This document shows positions 1 to 4,601 of a DNA stretch of 5,936 nucleotides, one piece after another. Within the stretch, counting starts at the first letter, position 1. The number at the start of each line of letters is the position of its first letter. This stretch comes from JBJXGC01 sp046154545 (GTDB lineage: Bacteria; Chloroflexota; Dehalococcoidia; Tepidiformales; Tepidiformaceae): the NCBI GenBank assembly GCA_046154545.1, contig JBJXGC010000186.1:1-5936 (forward strand), written 5' to 3'. The notes beneath the pieces were generated by a model. That model was not told the origin of the DNA. It was given only the letters and a program-made list of their open reading frames with translations, and did no database searches. A program made the position numbers and the translations under genes.

Positions 1-221
1 CGTGCGAGGTCAAGGTTGTAGCTGGATTCGGCGTCGGCCGCCAGCGTTATTCGGCTCGTCTTCGCCAGCACCACGAACAGCTCTGCGAGGAAGGCAGGAC
101 TCATCACGACGCCCGATGCGTCAACCACGACATCGGGATCAGGTGCCATGCCCCCAATTATCTCGCGAGCACGCCCACGCGTCGCGAACGAACGGTACTT
201 GTCGGCGAGAGTCAACTTCAC
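1..221 (-). CDS. STAS-like domain protein (DUF4325), C-terminal part beyond the window edge
   Basis: This is a partial gene: the first 73 codons are present and the rest lies left of the window. The GTG start at 221-219 overlaps the TGA of the upstream gene (GTGA), so the two are probably translationally coupled. The N-terminus reads KLTLADKYRSFATRGRAREI, followed by VVVDASGVVMSPAFLAELF at about residues 31-49. This fits the STAS-like DUF4325 pattern, in which a beta strand ends in a D-x-S/F-G-V turn and continues into a S-x-x-F-x-x-E-L-F helix. Proteins of this family are thought to act like anti-anti-sigma factors or as small signalling partners, often beside an ATPase or another small regulator, but their biochemistry is poorly defined. 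A PIN nuclease was considered because of VVVDAS. The N-terminal TRxRxxEI block and the GVxxSxxFxxEL helix favour the STAS reading. Confidence 0.7.
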   Translation of the reverse strand, partial: MKLTLADKYRSFATRGRAREIIGGMAPDPDVVVDASGVVMSPAFLAELFVVLAKTSRITLAADAESSYNLDLA

Positions 222-520
222 GGTTCCCTCCGCTGCTTCGCCAGCCACGCGTCAACCGATCCTGGGGTTCGCCTGCGGTTCCGCGCTACCTCAGCCTGCA
301 CATCGGGCAGACGGTCGAGTTCGGCCGTCGCTTCCCATGCTTCGAACGGGGCAACAAGCTGCTCTTCGACGGGGTTGGCCAGGGCAGCGTTGAGTTCGAC
401 CGCAAAGAGGCGCATGTGCCGGGGTGTCAGCCATGCCAGCCAGTCGAACTCGTCCGGCAACTCATCGTTGAGGAAGAGTTCGCGGGCGCGCTCGGCGAGC
501 GGTGCGGTCGATACGGCCAC
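218..520 (-). CDS. Hypothetical protein, about 100 residues, coupled to the DUF4325 gene
   Basis: I do not recognise this family with confidence. The protein is acidic in its first half, with an FLNDELPDEFDWLAWLTPRH stretch, followed by a probable helix (MRLFAVELNAALANP) and a second helix containing EAWEATAELDRLPDV. It ends in a basic tail (NRRR...AKQRREP). The helix-W-x-x-T/A layout loosely resembles small antitoxin-like partner proteins such as DUF6247, but this is a weak impression. I chose the GTG start at 520 because GGGAAGGA (536-529) lies 8 bases upstream. An in-frame ATG at 550 would add 10 residues but has no clear ribosome-binding site, and an ATG at 652 would overlap the divergent gene at 639. 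The last base of its stop codon region is shared with the following DUF4325 gene (GTGA), which implies joint expression and probably a joint function. Confidence 0.6.
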   Translation of the reverse strand: MAVSTAPLAERARELFLNDELPDEFDWLAWLTPRHMRLFAVELNAALANPVEEQLVAPFEAWEATAELDRLPDVQAEVARNRRRTPGSVDAWLAKQRREP

Positions 521-528
521 GGCGTGGT

Positions 529-536
529 TCCTTCCC
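529..536 (-). promoter_or_regulatory. Ribosome-binding site that decides the GTG 520 start
   Basis: GGGAAGGA on the minus strand sits 8 bases before GTG 520. The competing ATG at 550 has only GT-rich sequence upstream, so this site favours the shorter protein. Confidence 0.5.
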
Positions 537-574
537 GATGTTCCGACCATGGTACCACCCAGCCCACGCCCCAC

Positions 575-606
575 TTGCTCGCGGCGCCCCCCCAACCGTG
601 TACGAT
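575..606 (+). promoter_or_regulatory. Possible promoter of the hpaB-like gene
   Basis: TACGAT at 601-606 is a reasonable -10 hexamer for a GC-rich genome and lies 32 bases before the ATG. TTGCTC at 575-580 is a weak -35 candidate with a spacing of 20 bases, longer than ideal. The hexamer lies in the divergent region between 520 and 639, where a plus-strand promoter is expected. Confidence 0.3.
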
Positions 607-638
607 GGCGCCACTTTCTCTCTCCGGAGGCCCACCCC

Positions 639-2093
639 ATGGCTCTACGCACCGCCGACGACTACATCGACAGCCTGCGCGACGGCCGCGCCGTCTACTA
701 CGCGGGCGAGCGTATCGCCGACGTCACCGCCCACCCGCTCTTCGGCATGCGCGCCCGGCAGATCTCCGAGGAGTTCGGGCGGGGCCTGGCCGAGTCCGAC
801 GACCTGCTCGACGAGCGCACGGTCACGCTCGACGACGGCGACCGCGTGCGCCGCTGGCTCGTCCCCCCGCGCGACAAGGAAGCCCTGCTCCGCTACGTGG
901 AGATGGAGTCGAACATGCACGGGGCCACCCACGGGGCGATCATGGCCGGCCTCGCGGGGCTCGAAATCGTCGCCCGCAAGTCCGACGCCCAGCTCGGCAC
1001 CCACTACCTGGAGCGCATCCAGAGCTACACGGACTGGTTCCAGCGCAGCGACCTCCACGCCGTCCTCGCGATGACGGACGCCAAGGGCGACCGCTCGAAG
1101 GGCCCCCACGGGCAGGCCGACCCCGACCTCTGGCTGCGTGTGGTCGAGCGGCGAGAGGACGGGATCGTCATTCGCGGGGCCAAGACCTCGGTCACCGACG
1201 GCGCCCTGACGAACGAGTTCCTCGTCCTGCCCACGCACGCGATGTCGGCCGACGACGCCGACTGGTCCGTCGCTTGCGCCGTCCCGGCGGACGCACCCGG
1301 CGTCGTCATGATCGCGAACTACGTCGGCCAGCCCTGGGGCGATCGCTTCCGCTTCGACCGGCCGCTGACCCACGACGAGTTCCGGCACGAAGTGACCATC
1401 TTCTTCAACGACGTCTTCGTGCCCTGGTCGCGCGTCTTCCTCGACGGCGAGTTCGTCTTCACGCGCGACGTCATCACCTACTTCACGACCTTCCACCGCG
1501 CCGGCGCGATCGTCCGCGAACCGCGGGAGACGAAGAAGCTGATCGGCGCGGCCCAGCTCATGGCCCGCTACAACGGCCTCGAGGGGGTCGGCAACATCCG
1601 CAACGGCATCGCCGAGATGGTGGAGACGGCCCAGATGCTCGACATCCTCCGGTTCACCGCCCTTGCCCGGACGAGCATGATCGAGGGCGTCTGCGTGCCC
1701 GACGCGGTCGCCTGCAACCTCGCCGGCCTGACGGCGACGCGGACGCGGCCGGGCTACCTCCAGTTCCTCTGCGAGCTGGTGGGCGGGCCCGTGCTGACGG
1801 CCCCCTCCGGCCTCGACCTCGCGAACCCGGAGACCCGGGCGCTTGTCGAGAAGTACTACGTGGGGAAGGCGGGCGTCTCGGCGGAGGAGCGGCTGCGGCT
1901 GGTGAAGTACGTCTACGACCTCGCGGCTTCGGACTCGGCCGGATTCGCGCGGGCGTCGTCGGTGACGGCCGCGGGGTCGCCTTCCGCGAAGCGCGTGGCC
2001 CTCGCCCGCAACTTCGACATCAACGCCTGCGTGGAGCTGGTGATGGAGGACCTGAAAGGGGCCGCGGTGCCGGAGCTTGCCGGGGCGGGTTAG
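639..2093 (+). CDS. HpaB / 4-hydroxybutyryl-CoA dehydratase superfamily protein without iron-sulfur ligands
   Basis: This is a 484-residue protein, full length for the family (AbfD is about 490). The ATG at 639 follows CCGGAGG (624-630) with 8 bases of spacing. The start of the alignable fold is ALRTADDYIDSLRDGR. The N-terminal domain carries GTHY (120-123), AMTDAKGDRS (144-153), DPDLWLRVVERREDGIVIRG (161-180) and GAKTSVT (180-186). The FFNDVFVPWSRVFLDGE block is at 255-271, followed by the C-terminal helical domain with FHR (285-287) and GSPSAKRVALAR (446-457). These blocks resemble 4-hydroxybutyryl-CoA dehydratase more than classical 4-hydroxyphenylacetate 3-monooxygenase. However, there is no cysteine before residue 213, and the residue seven after His286, where AbfD has Cys299, is Arg293. 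The [4Fe-4S] cluster is therefore unlikely to form. A flavin-dependent oxygenase or dehydrogenase is possible. Adjacent HpaC-type reductase is absent from the window, and the substrate is unknown. Confidence 0.88.
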   Translation: MALRTADDYIDSLRDGRAVYYAGERIADVTAHPLFGMRARQISEEFGRGLAESDDLLDERTVTLDDGDRVRRWLVPPRDKEALLRYVEMESNMHGATHGAIMAGLAGLEIVARKSDAQLGTHYLERIQSYTDWFQRSDLHAVLAMTDAKGDRSKGPHGQADPDLWLRVVERREDGIVIRGAKTSVTDGALTNEFLVLPTHAMSADDADWSVACAVPADAPGVVMIANYVGQPWGDRFRFDRPLTHDEFRHEVTIFFNDVFVPWSRVFLDGEFVFTRDVITYFTTFHRAGAIVREPRETKKLIGAAQLMARYNGLEGVGNIRNGIAEMVETAQMLDILRFTALARTSMIEGVCVPDAVACNLAGLTATRTRPGYLQFLCELVGGPVLTAPSGLDLANPETRALVEKYYVGKAGVSAEERLRLVKYVYDLAASDSAGFARASSVTAAGSPSAKRVALARNFDINACVELVMEDLKGAAVPELAGAG

Positions 2094-2106
2094 GGCCGAT
2101 CCCAGG

Positions 2107-2151
2107 CGCCCGGTCGACCTCGGCAAAGGTGAAGGCTGGCAGGCGGCTCAC
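2107..2151 (-). pseudogene. hicA remnant: first 15 codons only
   Basis: After the stop of the decayed hicB copy, a GTG overlapping it (GTGA) opens a frame reading MSRLPAFTFAEVDRA. The intact HicA at 3052-2828 begins MSDLPVLSYADVDRA, so 9 of 15 residues match, with the same GTG start and the same four-base overlap. After codon 15 similarity stops abruptly: the next residues are PGIGP, while the intact protein continues LRRLGF. The break lies about 13 bases from the stop of the convergent hpaB-like gene (2093). I read this as a toxin gene truncated by a deletion or rearrangement. It lacks the catalytic histidine and nearly all of the double-stranded-RNA-binding-like fold, so it cannot be active. 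Confidence 0.65.
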
Positions 2152-2286
2152 GCCGCGACTTCAACCTGCTGCAAGCCGCTGAAGTGCGGCGCAGTGCCGG
2201 CCGTGAGCCAACCCTCTTCGACGCAAAGCGCCAGGACCTCTTGGAGGTTCGCCTGTAGTTCGTCCAGCGACTCAGCCTGGCCCTCG

Positions 2287-2309
2287 GGCGGAGTCCGTAT
2301 TGCTCCGCC
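2287..2309. repeat. Inverted repeat with 7-base arms
   Basis: GGCGGAG (2287-2293) and CTCCGCC (2303-2309) are perfect inverted arms around a 9-base loop. The stem can be extended outward by a G-T wobble and a C-G pair. It lies just upstream of the preserved part of the hicB remnant, where HicB similarity is lost. There is no T-run on either side, so a terminator is not supported. It could mark a rearrangement junction or be chance in GC-rich DNA. Confidence 0.4.
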
Positions 2310-2338
2310 TGGAAGGGCTCTCCAATGCGTTGAAAGCT

Positions 2339-2380
2339 GAACTCGTGACGCGTGCGGTCCGTGAAAGAGGCTCCGAGTTC
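2339..2380. repeat. Inverted repeat with 7-base arms, 28-base spacer
   Basis: GAACTCG (2339-2345) and CGAGTTC (2374-2380) are perfect inverted arms. They lie in the stretch between the hicB remnant and the YgiT-type gene, which otherwise has no recognisable content. The function is unknown, and the arms are short enough that chance is possible. Confidence 0.35.
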
Positions 2381-2402
2381 GCCGGAGCATCCACGGTTGT
2401 CA

Positions 2403-2431
2403 GCCCGGGCGGGATCCGGATCCGGACGGGC
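2403..2431. repeat. GC-rich hairpin-forming sequence with a 12-base palindrome
   Basis: GCCCG (2403-2407) can pair with CGGGC (2427-2431), and the interior contains the perfect palindrome TCCGGATCCGGA (2415-2426). It starts 10 bases past the stop of the YgiT-type gene in the direction of that gene's transcription, so it could act as a transcript end or RNA structure. It has no following T-run, so it is not called an intrinsic terminator. Confidence 0.3.
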
Positions 2432-2440
2432 GAGTAGGGC

Positions 2441-2665
2441 TCAGGCGACGAATCGCAGGATCTCGATCTCGGCGCCGCGTTCCACCGCGCCCTCGGCCGC
2501 CGTCAGTACCCGTTCGCTGATCTCCTCGGCCAGCACGGGTTCGGCGCAGTCGCCGCAGACCTCGGCAGGTACCTCTTTCATGATCACGGTCGTCGGTCCC
2601 CGGAAGAGGACGATCGTGGCCGTTCCGGGACGTGTACGGCCACCGCGGCAGAGCATGCAGCGCAT
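2441..2665 (-). CDS. YgiT-type zinc finger protein (MqsA-like antitoxin family)
   Basis: This is a 74-residue protein. Two Cys pairs, CMLC (C3, C6) and CGDC (C37, C40), are spaced as in the YgiT-type zinc finger. Between them are a beta-rich stretch (TATIVLFRG, TTVIMKEVPAEVC) and after them the helix PVLAEEISERVLTAAEGAVE. The VPAEVCGDC signature is characteristic of the family. Unlike full-length MqsA it has no C-terminal helix-turn-helix, which is normal for this short subgroup. Such proteins usually act as the antitoxin of a DUF4258 or MqsR-like toxin encoded just upstream. That order is found here: the ATG overlaps the TGA of the DUF4258 stub by one base (TGATG), and GAGGAG lies 6 bases before it. 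Since the toxin partner is truncated, this antitoxin may be an orphan. Confidence 0.85.
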   Translation of the reverse strand: MRCMLCRGGRTRPGTATIVLFRGPTTVIMKEVPAEVCGDCAEPVLAEEISERVLTAAEGAVERGAEIEILRFVA

Positions 2666-2802
2666 CAGCGTCTCCTCTTCCAGTCCTCGAGCCAGACGAC
2701 GGCGTCCGGCCAGTACACGGTAATGATAGTGCAGCGGCCGGTAGCGGCGTCGAAGGCAACCACGATGTGAAGCGGTCCGCCGTGGACGTGGCCTGGGATC
2801 GC
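2665..2802 (-). pseudogene. C-terminal stub of a DUF4258 toxin
   Basis: About 45 residues before the TGA at 2667-2665 look like the end of a DUF4258 protein: GGPLHIVVAFD, then CTIITVYWPD, then VVWLEDWKRRR. The family pattern is GRPLHVVV...ITVYxPDxxxW...RRR, and usual proteins are about 80-100 residues. The N-terminal half, which carries the HxxxRxxERGI-type helix region in the family, is missing, because the preceding 25 bases lead straight into the stop codon of hicA at 2828. There is no ATG, GTG or TTG in this frame between the hicA stop and the conserved block. The frame does stay open up to an ATG at 2943, but that start lies inside hicA and the added residues are a shadow of it. I infer that a deletion or the insertion of hicBA removed the toxin's N-terminus. 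Confidence 0.7.
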
Positions 2803-2827
2803 GGCCGACGCCGGCCCGCTTGCGCGC

Positions 2828-3052
2828 TTATCGGGCGTCCTGAAACTCGCCGATTGTGACGCCCGCTTCGCGCAGGATCTCGCGGAGCAGGCCCGGCGCG
2901 ATGTCACGGCCGCGATGGTTCGGGACGGTTGTTCCTCGTCCATCGGTGTGGCGGTACGACACGTGGCTTCCGCGTTGCCGGCTGATCGCGAATCCGAGGC
3001 GCCGCAACGCGCGATCCACGTCCGCGTAGCTGAGAACGGGTAGATCGCTCAC
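2828..3052 (-). CDS. hicA: HicA family toxin (mRNA interferase)
   Basis: This is a 74-residue protein, complete for the HicA/YcfA family. HicA toxins are small proteins with a double-stranded-RNA-binding-like fold that cleave mRNA and are neutralised by HicB. The sequence shows LSYADVDRALRRLGF (7-21), then RQRGSHVSYRH (25-35) with the conserved G-S-H carrying the likely catalytic His30. It ends with TVPNHRGRDIAPGLLREILREAG (42-64) and GEF, the usual C-terminal helix. The GTG start at 3052 overlaps the hicB stop by four bases, so translation is coupled to the antitoxin. Antitoxin-first order is less common than the hicA-hicB order of E. coli, but occurs in many environmental pairs. All expected residues are present, so it is probably active. 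Confidence 0.9.
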   Translation of the reverse strand: MSDLPVLSYADVDRALRRLGFAISRQRGSHVSYRHTDGRGTTVPNHRGRDIAPGLLREILREAGVTIGEFQDAR

Positions 3053-3273
3053 ACGACAACTTCGACATGTTCAAGACCGGCGAACTTCGGAGCGTTCGCC
3101 TCGGTCAGCCAGCCTTCATCGACACAGAGCGCGAGGACCTCTTTCAGGTTCTCGCGGAGTTCGTCCAGCGTCCCGGCCTGGGTATGGGCGCCTCGGATGC
3201 CGGGGACGACGCCGACGAAGAGTCCGGTTTCGGCGTCGCGTTCGACGTACGCGACGACGGTCGTGCTTGCCAT
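3049..3273 (-). CDS. hicB: HicB family antitoxin, short form
   Basis: This is a 74-residue protein with the HicB partial RNase H-like fold: a strand (TTVVAYVERDAETGLFVGVV), the turn PGIRGAHTQAGTLDEL (24-39), and the helix RENLKEVLALCVDEG (40-54). There is no C-terminal helix-turn-helix or ribbon-helix-helix domain, so unlike longer HicB proteins it may not bind its own promoter. It binds and blocks the HicA encoded next, with a four-base overlap. The ATG at 3273 is preceded by TAGGAGC, leaving only one base between GGAG and the ATG, an unusually tight spacing. It starts 19 bases after the hydrolase gene, so it may be transcribed from the glgC-side operon unless a promoter lies inside the hydrolase gene. 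A decayed paralogue lies at 2148-2390. Confidence 0.87.
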   Translation of the reverse strand: MASTTVVAYVERDAETGLFVGVVPGIRGAHTQAGTLDELRENLKEVLALCVDEGWLTEANAPKFAGLEHVEVVV

Positions 3274-3292
3274 GCTCCTATGATGCCACGAA

Positions 3293-4135
3293 TCAGCCCG
3301 CCAGGAACGACTCCAGCGCCGTCACCGCTTCCGGTTCGCTGAGGCTCGGCGCGTGGCCGACGCCCGGCACCTCGGCGAGGCGGCAGTCCGCCACCGCCTC
3401 CGTCATCTTCCTGGCGATCTCGGGGCTGAGGATGTCGCTCGTCCCGCCCCGGATCACGAGCACGGGGCAGGCGATGGACCTGAACGCATCCCACGGGGCG
3501 ACGGCCGGGGCCACGGCCGGCTGCTTCCGCACCTCCGGGTCGAGCTTCCACATGTAGACGCCCGAGTCGCTCAGGCGGACGTGCCAGCGGGCGTACTCGA
3601 GCACCTCGCCGTCGGAGCGGCGGGCGAGGACCGGGCCGTTCTCCTCGCGGTAGTAGCGGCCCACCGCCTTGAGGTCGGTGAAGGCCTCCGGCGCCGTCGT
3701 CAGCATCTTCATGATGCGCTGGCCGCCTTCCGGCGCGACCTCGGGGCCGATGTCGTTGAAGACCACCCGGGAGACGCGGTCCGGGTGGCGGTGGGTGTAC
3801 TGCATCGCGATCATGCCGCCCATCGACGTGCCCACAAGGGCGAACCGTTCGAGCCCCAGGGCCTGGCGGACGGCCTCGAGGTCGGCCACGTAGTTGTCCA
3901 TCGTGTATTCGCCGGCCGGGCCGAACGCGCTCTCGCCGCGCCCCCGGACATCGAGCGCGTAGACGTGGAAGCGGCCGGAGAGCCTGATCGCGATCGGGTC
4001 GAACACGTGGGCTTGCTGGGTGAGGCCGTGGACCATCATCACGACCGGCGCGCCCGGCGCGCCACGGGCGACGAGATGATGCCGCAGGCCGTTCGCCTCA
4101 ACGAAGATATCCCGGGTACCTGTGGTAGTGGTCAT
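3293..4135 (-). CDS. Alpha/beta fold hydrolase
   Basis: This is a 280-residue cytoplasmic protein with no signal peptide. The oxyanion region is VHGLTQQ (35-41), DVRGRGES is at 62-69, and the nucleophile elbow is GTSMGG (102-107) with Ser104. The acid is Asp234 in RGGTSDILSPE and the base is His261 in GVGHAPSLSEPE. The triad is complete and the order is standard for the family. The cap region (about 130-215) contains NDIGPEVAPEGG and YYREENGP, and does not identify a substrate. The family includes lactonases, esterases, C-C bond hydrolases and dehalogenases. A dehalogenase is unlikely because the nucleophile is Ser. The ATG at 4135 has AGGAGG (4147-4142) 6 bases upstream. It lies 68 bases after the DUF2203 gene on the same strand. 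Confidence 0.9.
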   Translation of the reverse strand: MTTTTGTRDIFVEANGLRHHLVARGAPGAPVVMMVHGLTQQAHVFDPIAIRLSGRFHVYALDVRGRGESAFGPAGEYTMDNYVADLEAVRQALGLERFALVGTSMGGMIAMQYTHRHPDRVSRVVFNDIGPEVAPEGGQRIMKMLTTAPEAFTDLKAVGRYYREENGPVLARRSDGEVLEYARWHVRLSDSGVYMWKLDPEVRKQPAVAPAVAPWDAFRSIACPVLVIRGGTSDILSPEIARKMTEAVADCRLAEVPGVGHAPSLSEPEAVTALESFLAG

Positions 4136-4141
4136 GTCGAG

Positions 4142-4147
4142 CCTCCT
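4142..4147 (-). promoter_or_regulatory. Ribosome-binding site of the alpha/beta hydrolase
   Basis: AGGAGG on the minus strand, 6 bases before ATG 4135, is a full consensus site. The 68-base gap (4136-4203) that contains it shows no clear promoter or terminator. Confidence 0.6.
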
Positions 4148-4203
4148 GTGCCGCCTCGCGGATGGTAGCGGCCGCGGTGGGCTGGCGGTAGGCGGGTCCG
4201 CGC

Positions 4204-4596
4204 TCAGAGCGGTTGGCGGCCGGCGAATCCGTCAGCGAGGCGGTGAAAGTAGGCGATGTCGGCCTCGCCCAGGAGGTAACACAGGTAGACGACCTCGCCA
4301 TCGCGGAGAGAGTAGAAGTCGATGAGGCCGCGCTCCGCGTCCTTCACTTCGATGCCCCAGGCCTCGAGGCGGGCGGCCGCGCCACGCATCCGCCGGTCGA
4401 GCTGCTCGATGCGGCTCTCGCCGTCGCCCTCCCAGGGGTTGGCGAGGAGGTTGCCATCGCCGGAACTGGCCCGCGCTTCGGCCGCGATCGAGGCCTGGAG
4501 GGCGCGAAGGGCCACGAATGTTTCCCGCAGCTCCTCGACGACCGGGATGACCCTGGGCAGGAGGGCACGGGCCTCTTCGAGCGTGTACTGCTTCAT
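4204..4596 (-). CDS. DUF2203 family protein
   Basis: This is a 130-residue protein of unknown biochemical role. It opens with YTLEEARALLPRVIPVVEEL (4-23), the family's hallmark F/Y-T-x-x-E-A-x-x-L-L-P motif, followed by a long helical, probably coiled-coil stretch to about residue 80. The conserved C-terminal block then reads GIEVKDAERGLIDF (81-94), VYLCYLLGE (103-111) and YFHRLADGFAGRQPL (116-130). Family members usually have LCWxxGE and WH here, so Tyr107 and Phe117 replace aromatic tryptophans conservatively. The ATG lies 5 bases after the glgC stop with no visible ribosome-binding site, which suggests translational coupling to glgC. Whether it is functionally tied to glycogen metabolism is unknown. 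Confidence 0.85.
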   Translation of the reverse strand: MKQYTLEEARALLPRVIPVVEELRETFVALRALQASIAAEARASSGDGNLLANPWEGDGESRIEQLDRRMRGAAARLEAWGIEVKDAERGLIDFYSLRDGEVVYLCYLLGEADIAYFHRLADGFAGRQPL

Positions 4597-4601
4597 CGCG
4601 G

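Larger units (their letters stand above)
2148..2390 (-). pseudogene. Decayed second hicB antitoxin gene
   Basis: The last 42 residues, from AESLDELQANL to GLQQVEVAA, match the C-terminal 42 residues of the intact HicB (3273-3049) at 27 positions, including the run LALCVxEGWLT. The open frame reaches back to an ATG at 2390 (80 codons). Its first half (RSLFHGPHASRVQLSTHWRA) does not resemble a HicB N-terminus, and the expected VVPGIRGAHTQ strand-turn is scrambled into AIRTPPEGQ. No ribosome-binding site precedes the ATG. The recognisable part is only about 2148-2279. Together with the hicA stub that follows, it is the relic of a duplicate hicBA module. A functional short antitoxin is not excluded, because the C-terminal half is well preserved. 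Confidence 0.65.

Noticed and set aside
375..638. N-terminal extension of the hpaB-like gene to an upstream start at 375
   Set aside because: The added 88 residues show no family similarity and overlap the divergent gene, while ATG 639 has a good ribosome-binding site and fits the family length.
645..2126. A 493-codon open frame on the minus strand opposite the hpaB-like gene
   Set aside because: It mirrors the codon pattern of the real gene, has no family motifs and has an implausible composition (many Val, Arg, Asp and Gly repeats).
2143..2156. Hairpin GCGGC-TCAC-GCCGC near the end of the hpaB-like gene as a terminator
   Set aside because: The stem has only 5 pairs, there is no T-run, and the bases are explained by the hicB/hicA relic junction.
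2..2182. A 726-codon open frame on the plus strand
   Set aside because: It is rich in Arg, Pro, Ala and Gly with no recognisable domain, and it covers the hpaB-like gene in another frame. It is a typical shadow in GC-rich DNA.
2280..2400. An integron attC site or tRNA gene in the inverted-repeat region
   Set aside because: I found no GTTRRRY/RYYYAAC core sites, no T-arm consensus and no cloverleaf.
2665..2943. A complete 92-residue DUF4258 toxin starting at ATG 2943
   Set aside because: Its first half overlaps the intact hicA gene and shows no DUF4258 features, so only the C-terminal 45 residues are accepted, as a pseudogene.
3353..4168. A 271-codon plus-strand frame opposite the alpha/beta hydrolase
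   Set aside because: It is antisense to a gene with a complete catalytic triad and shows no motifs.
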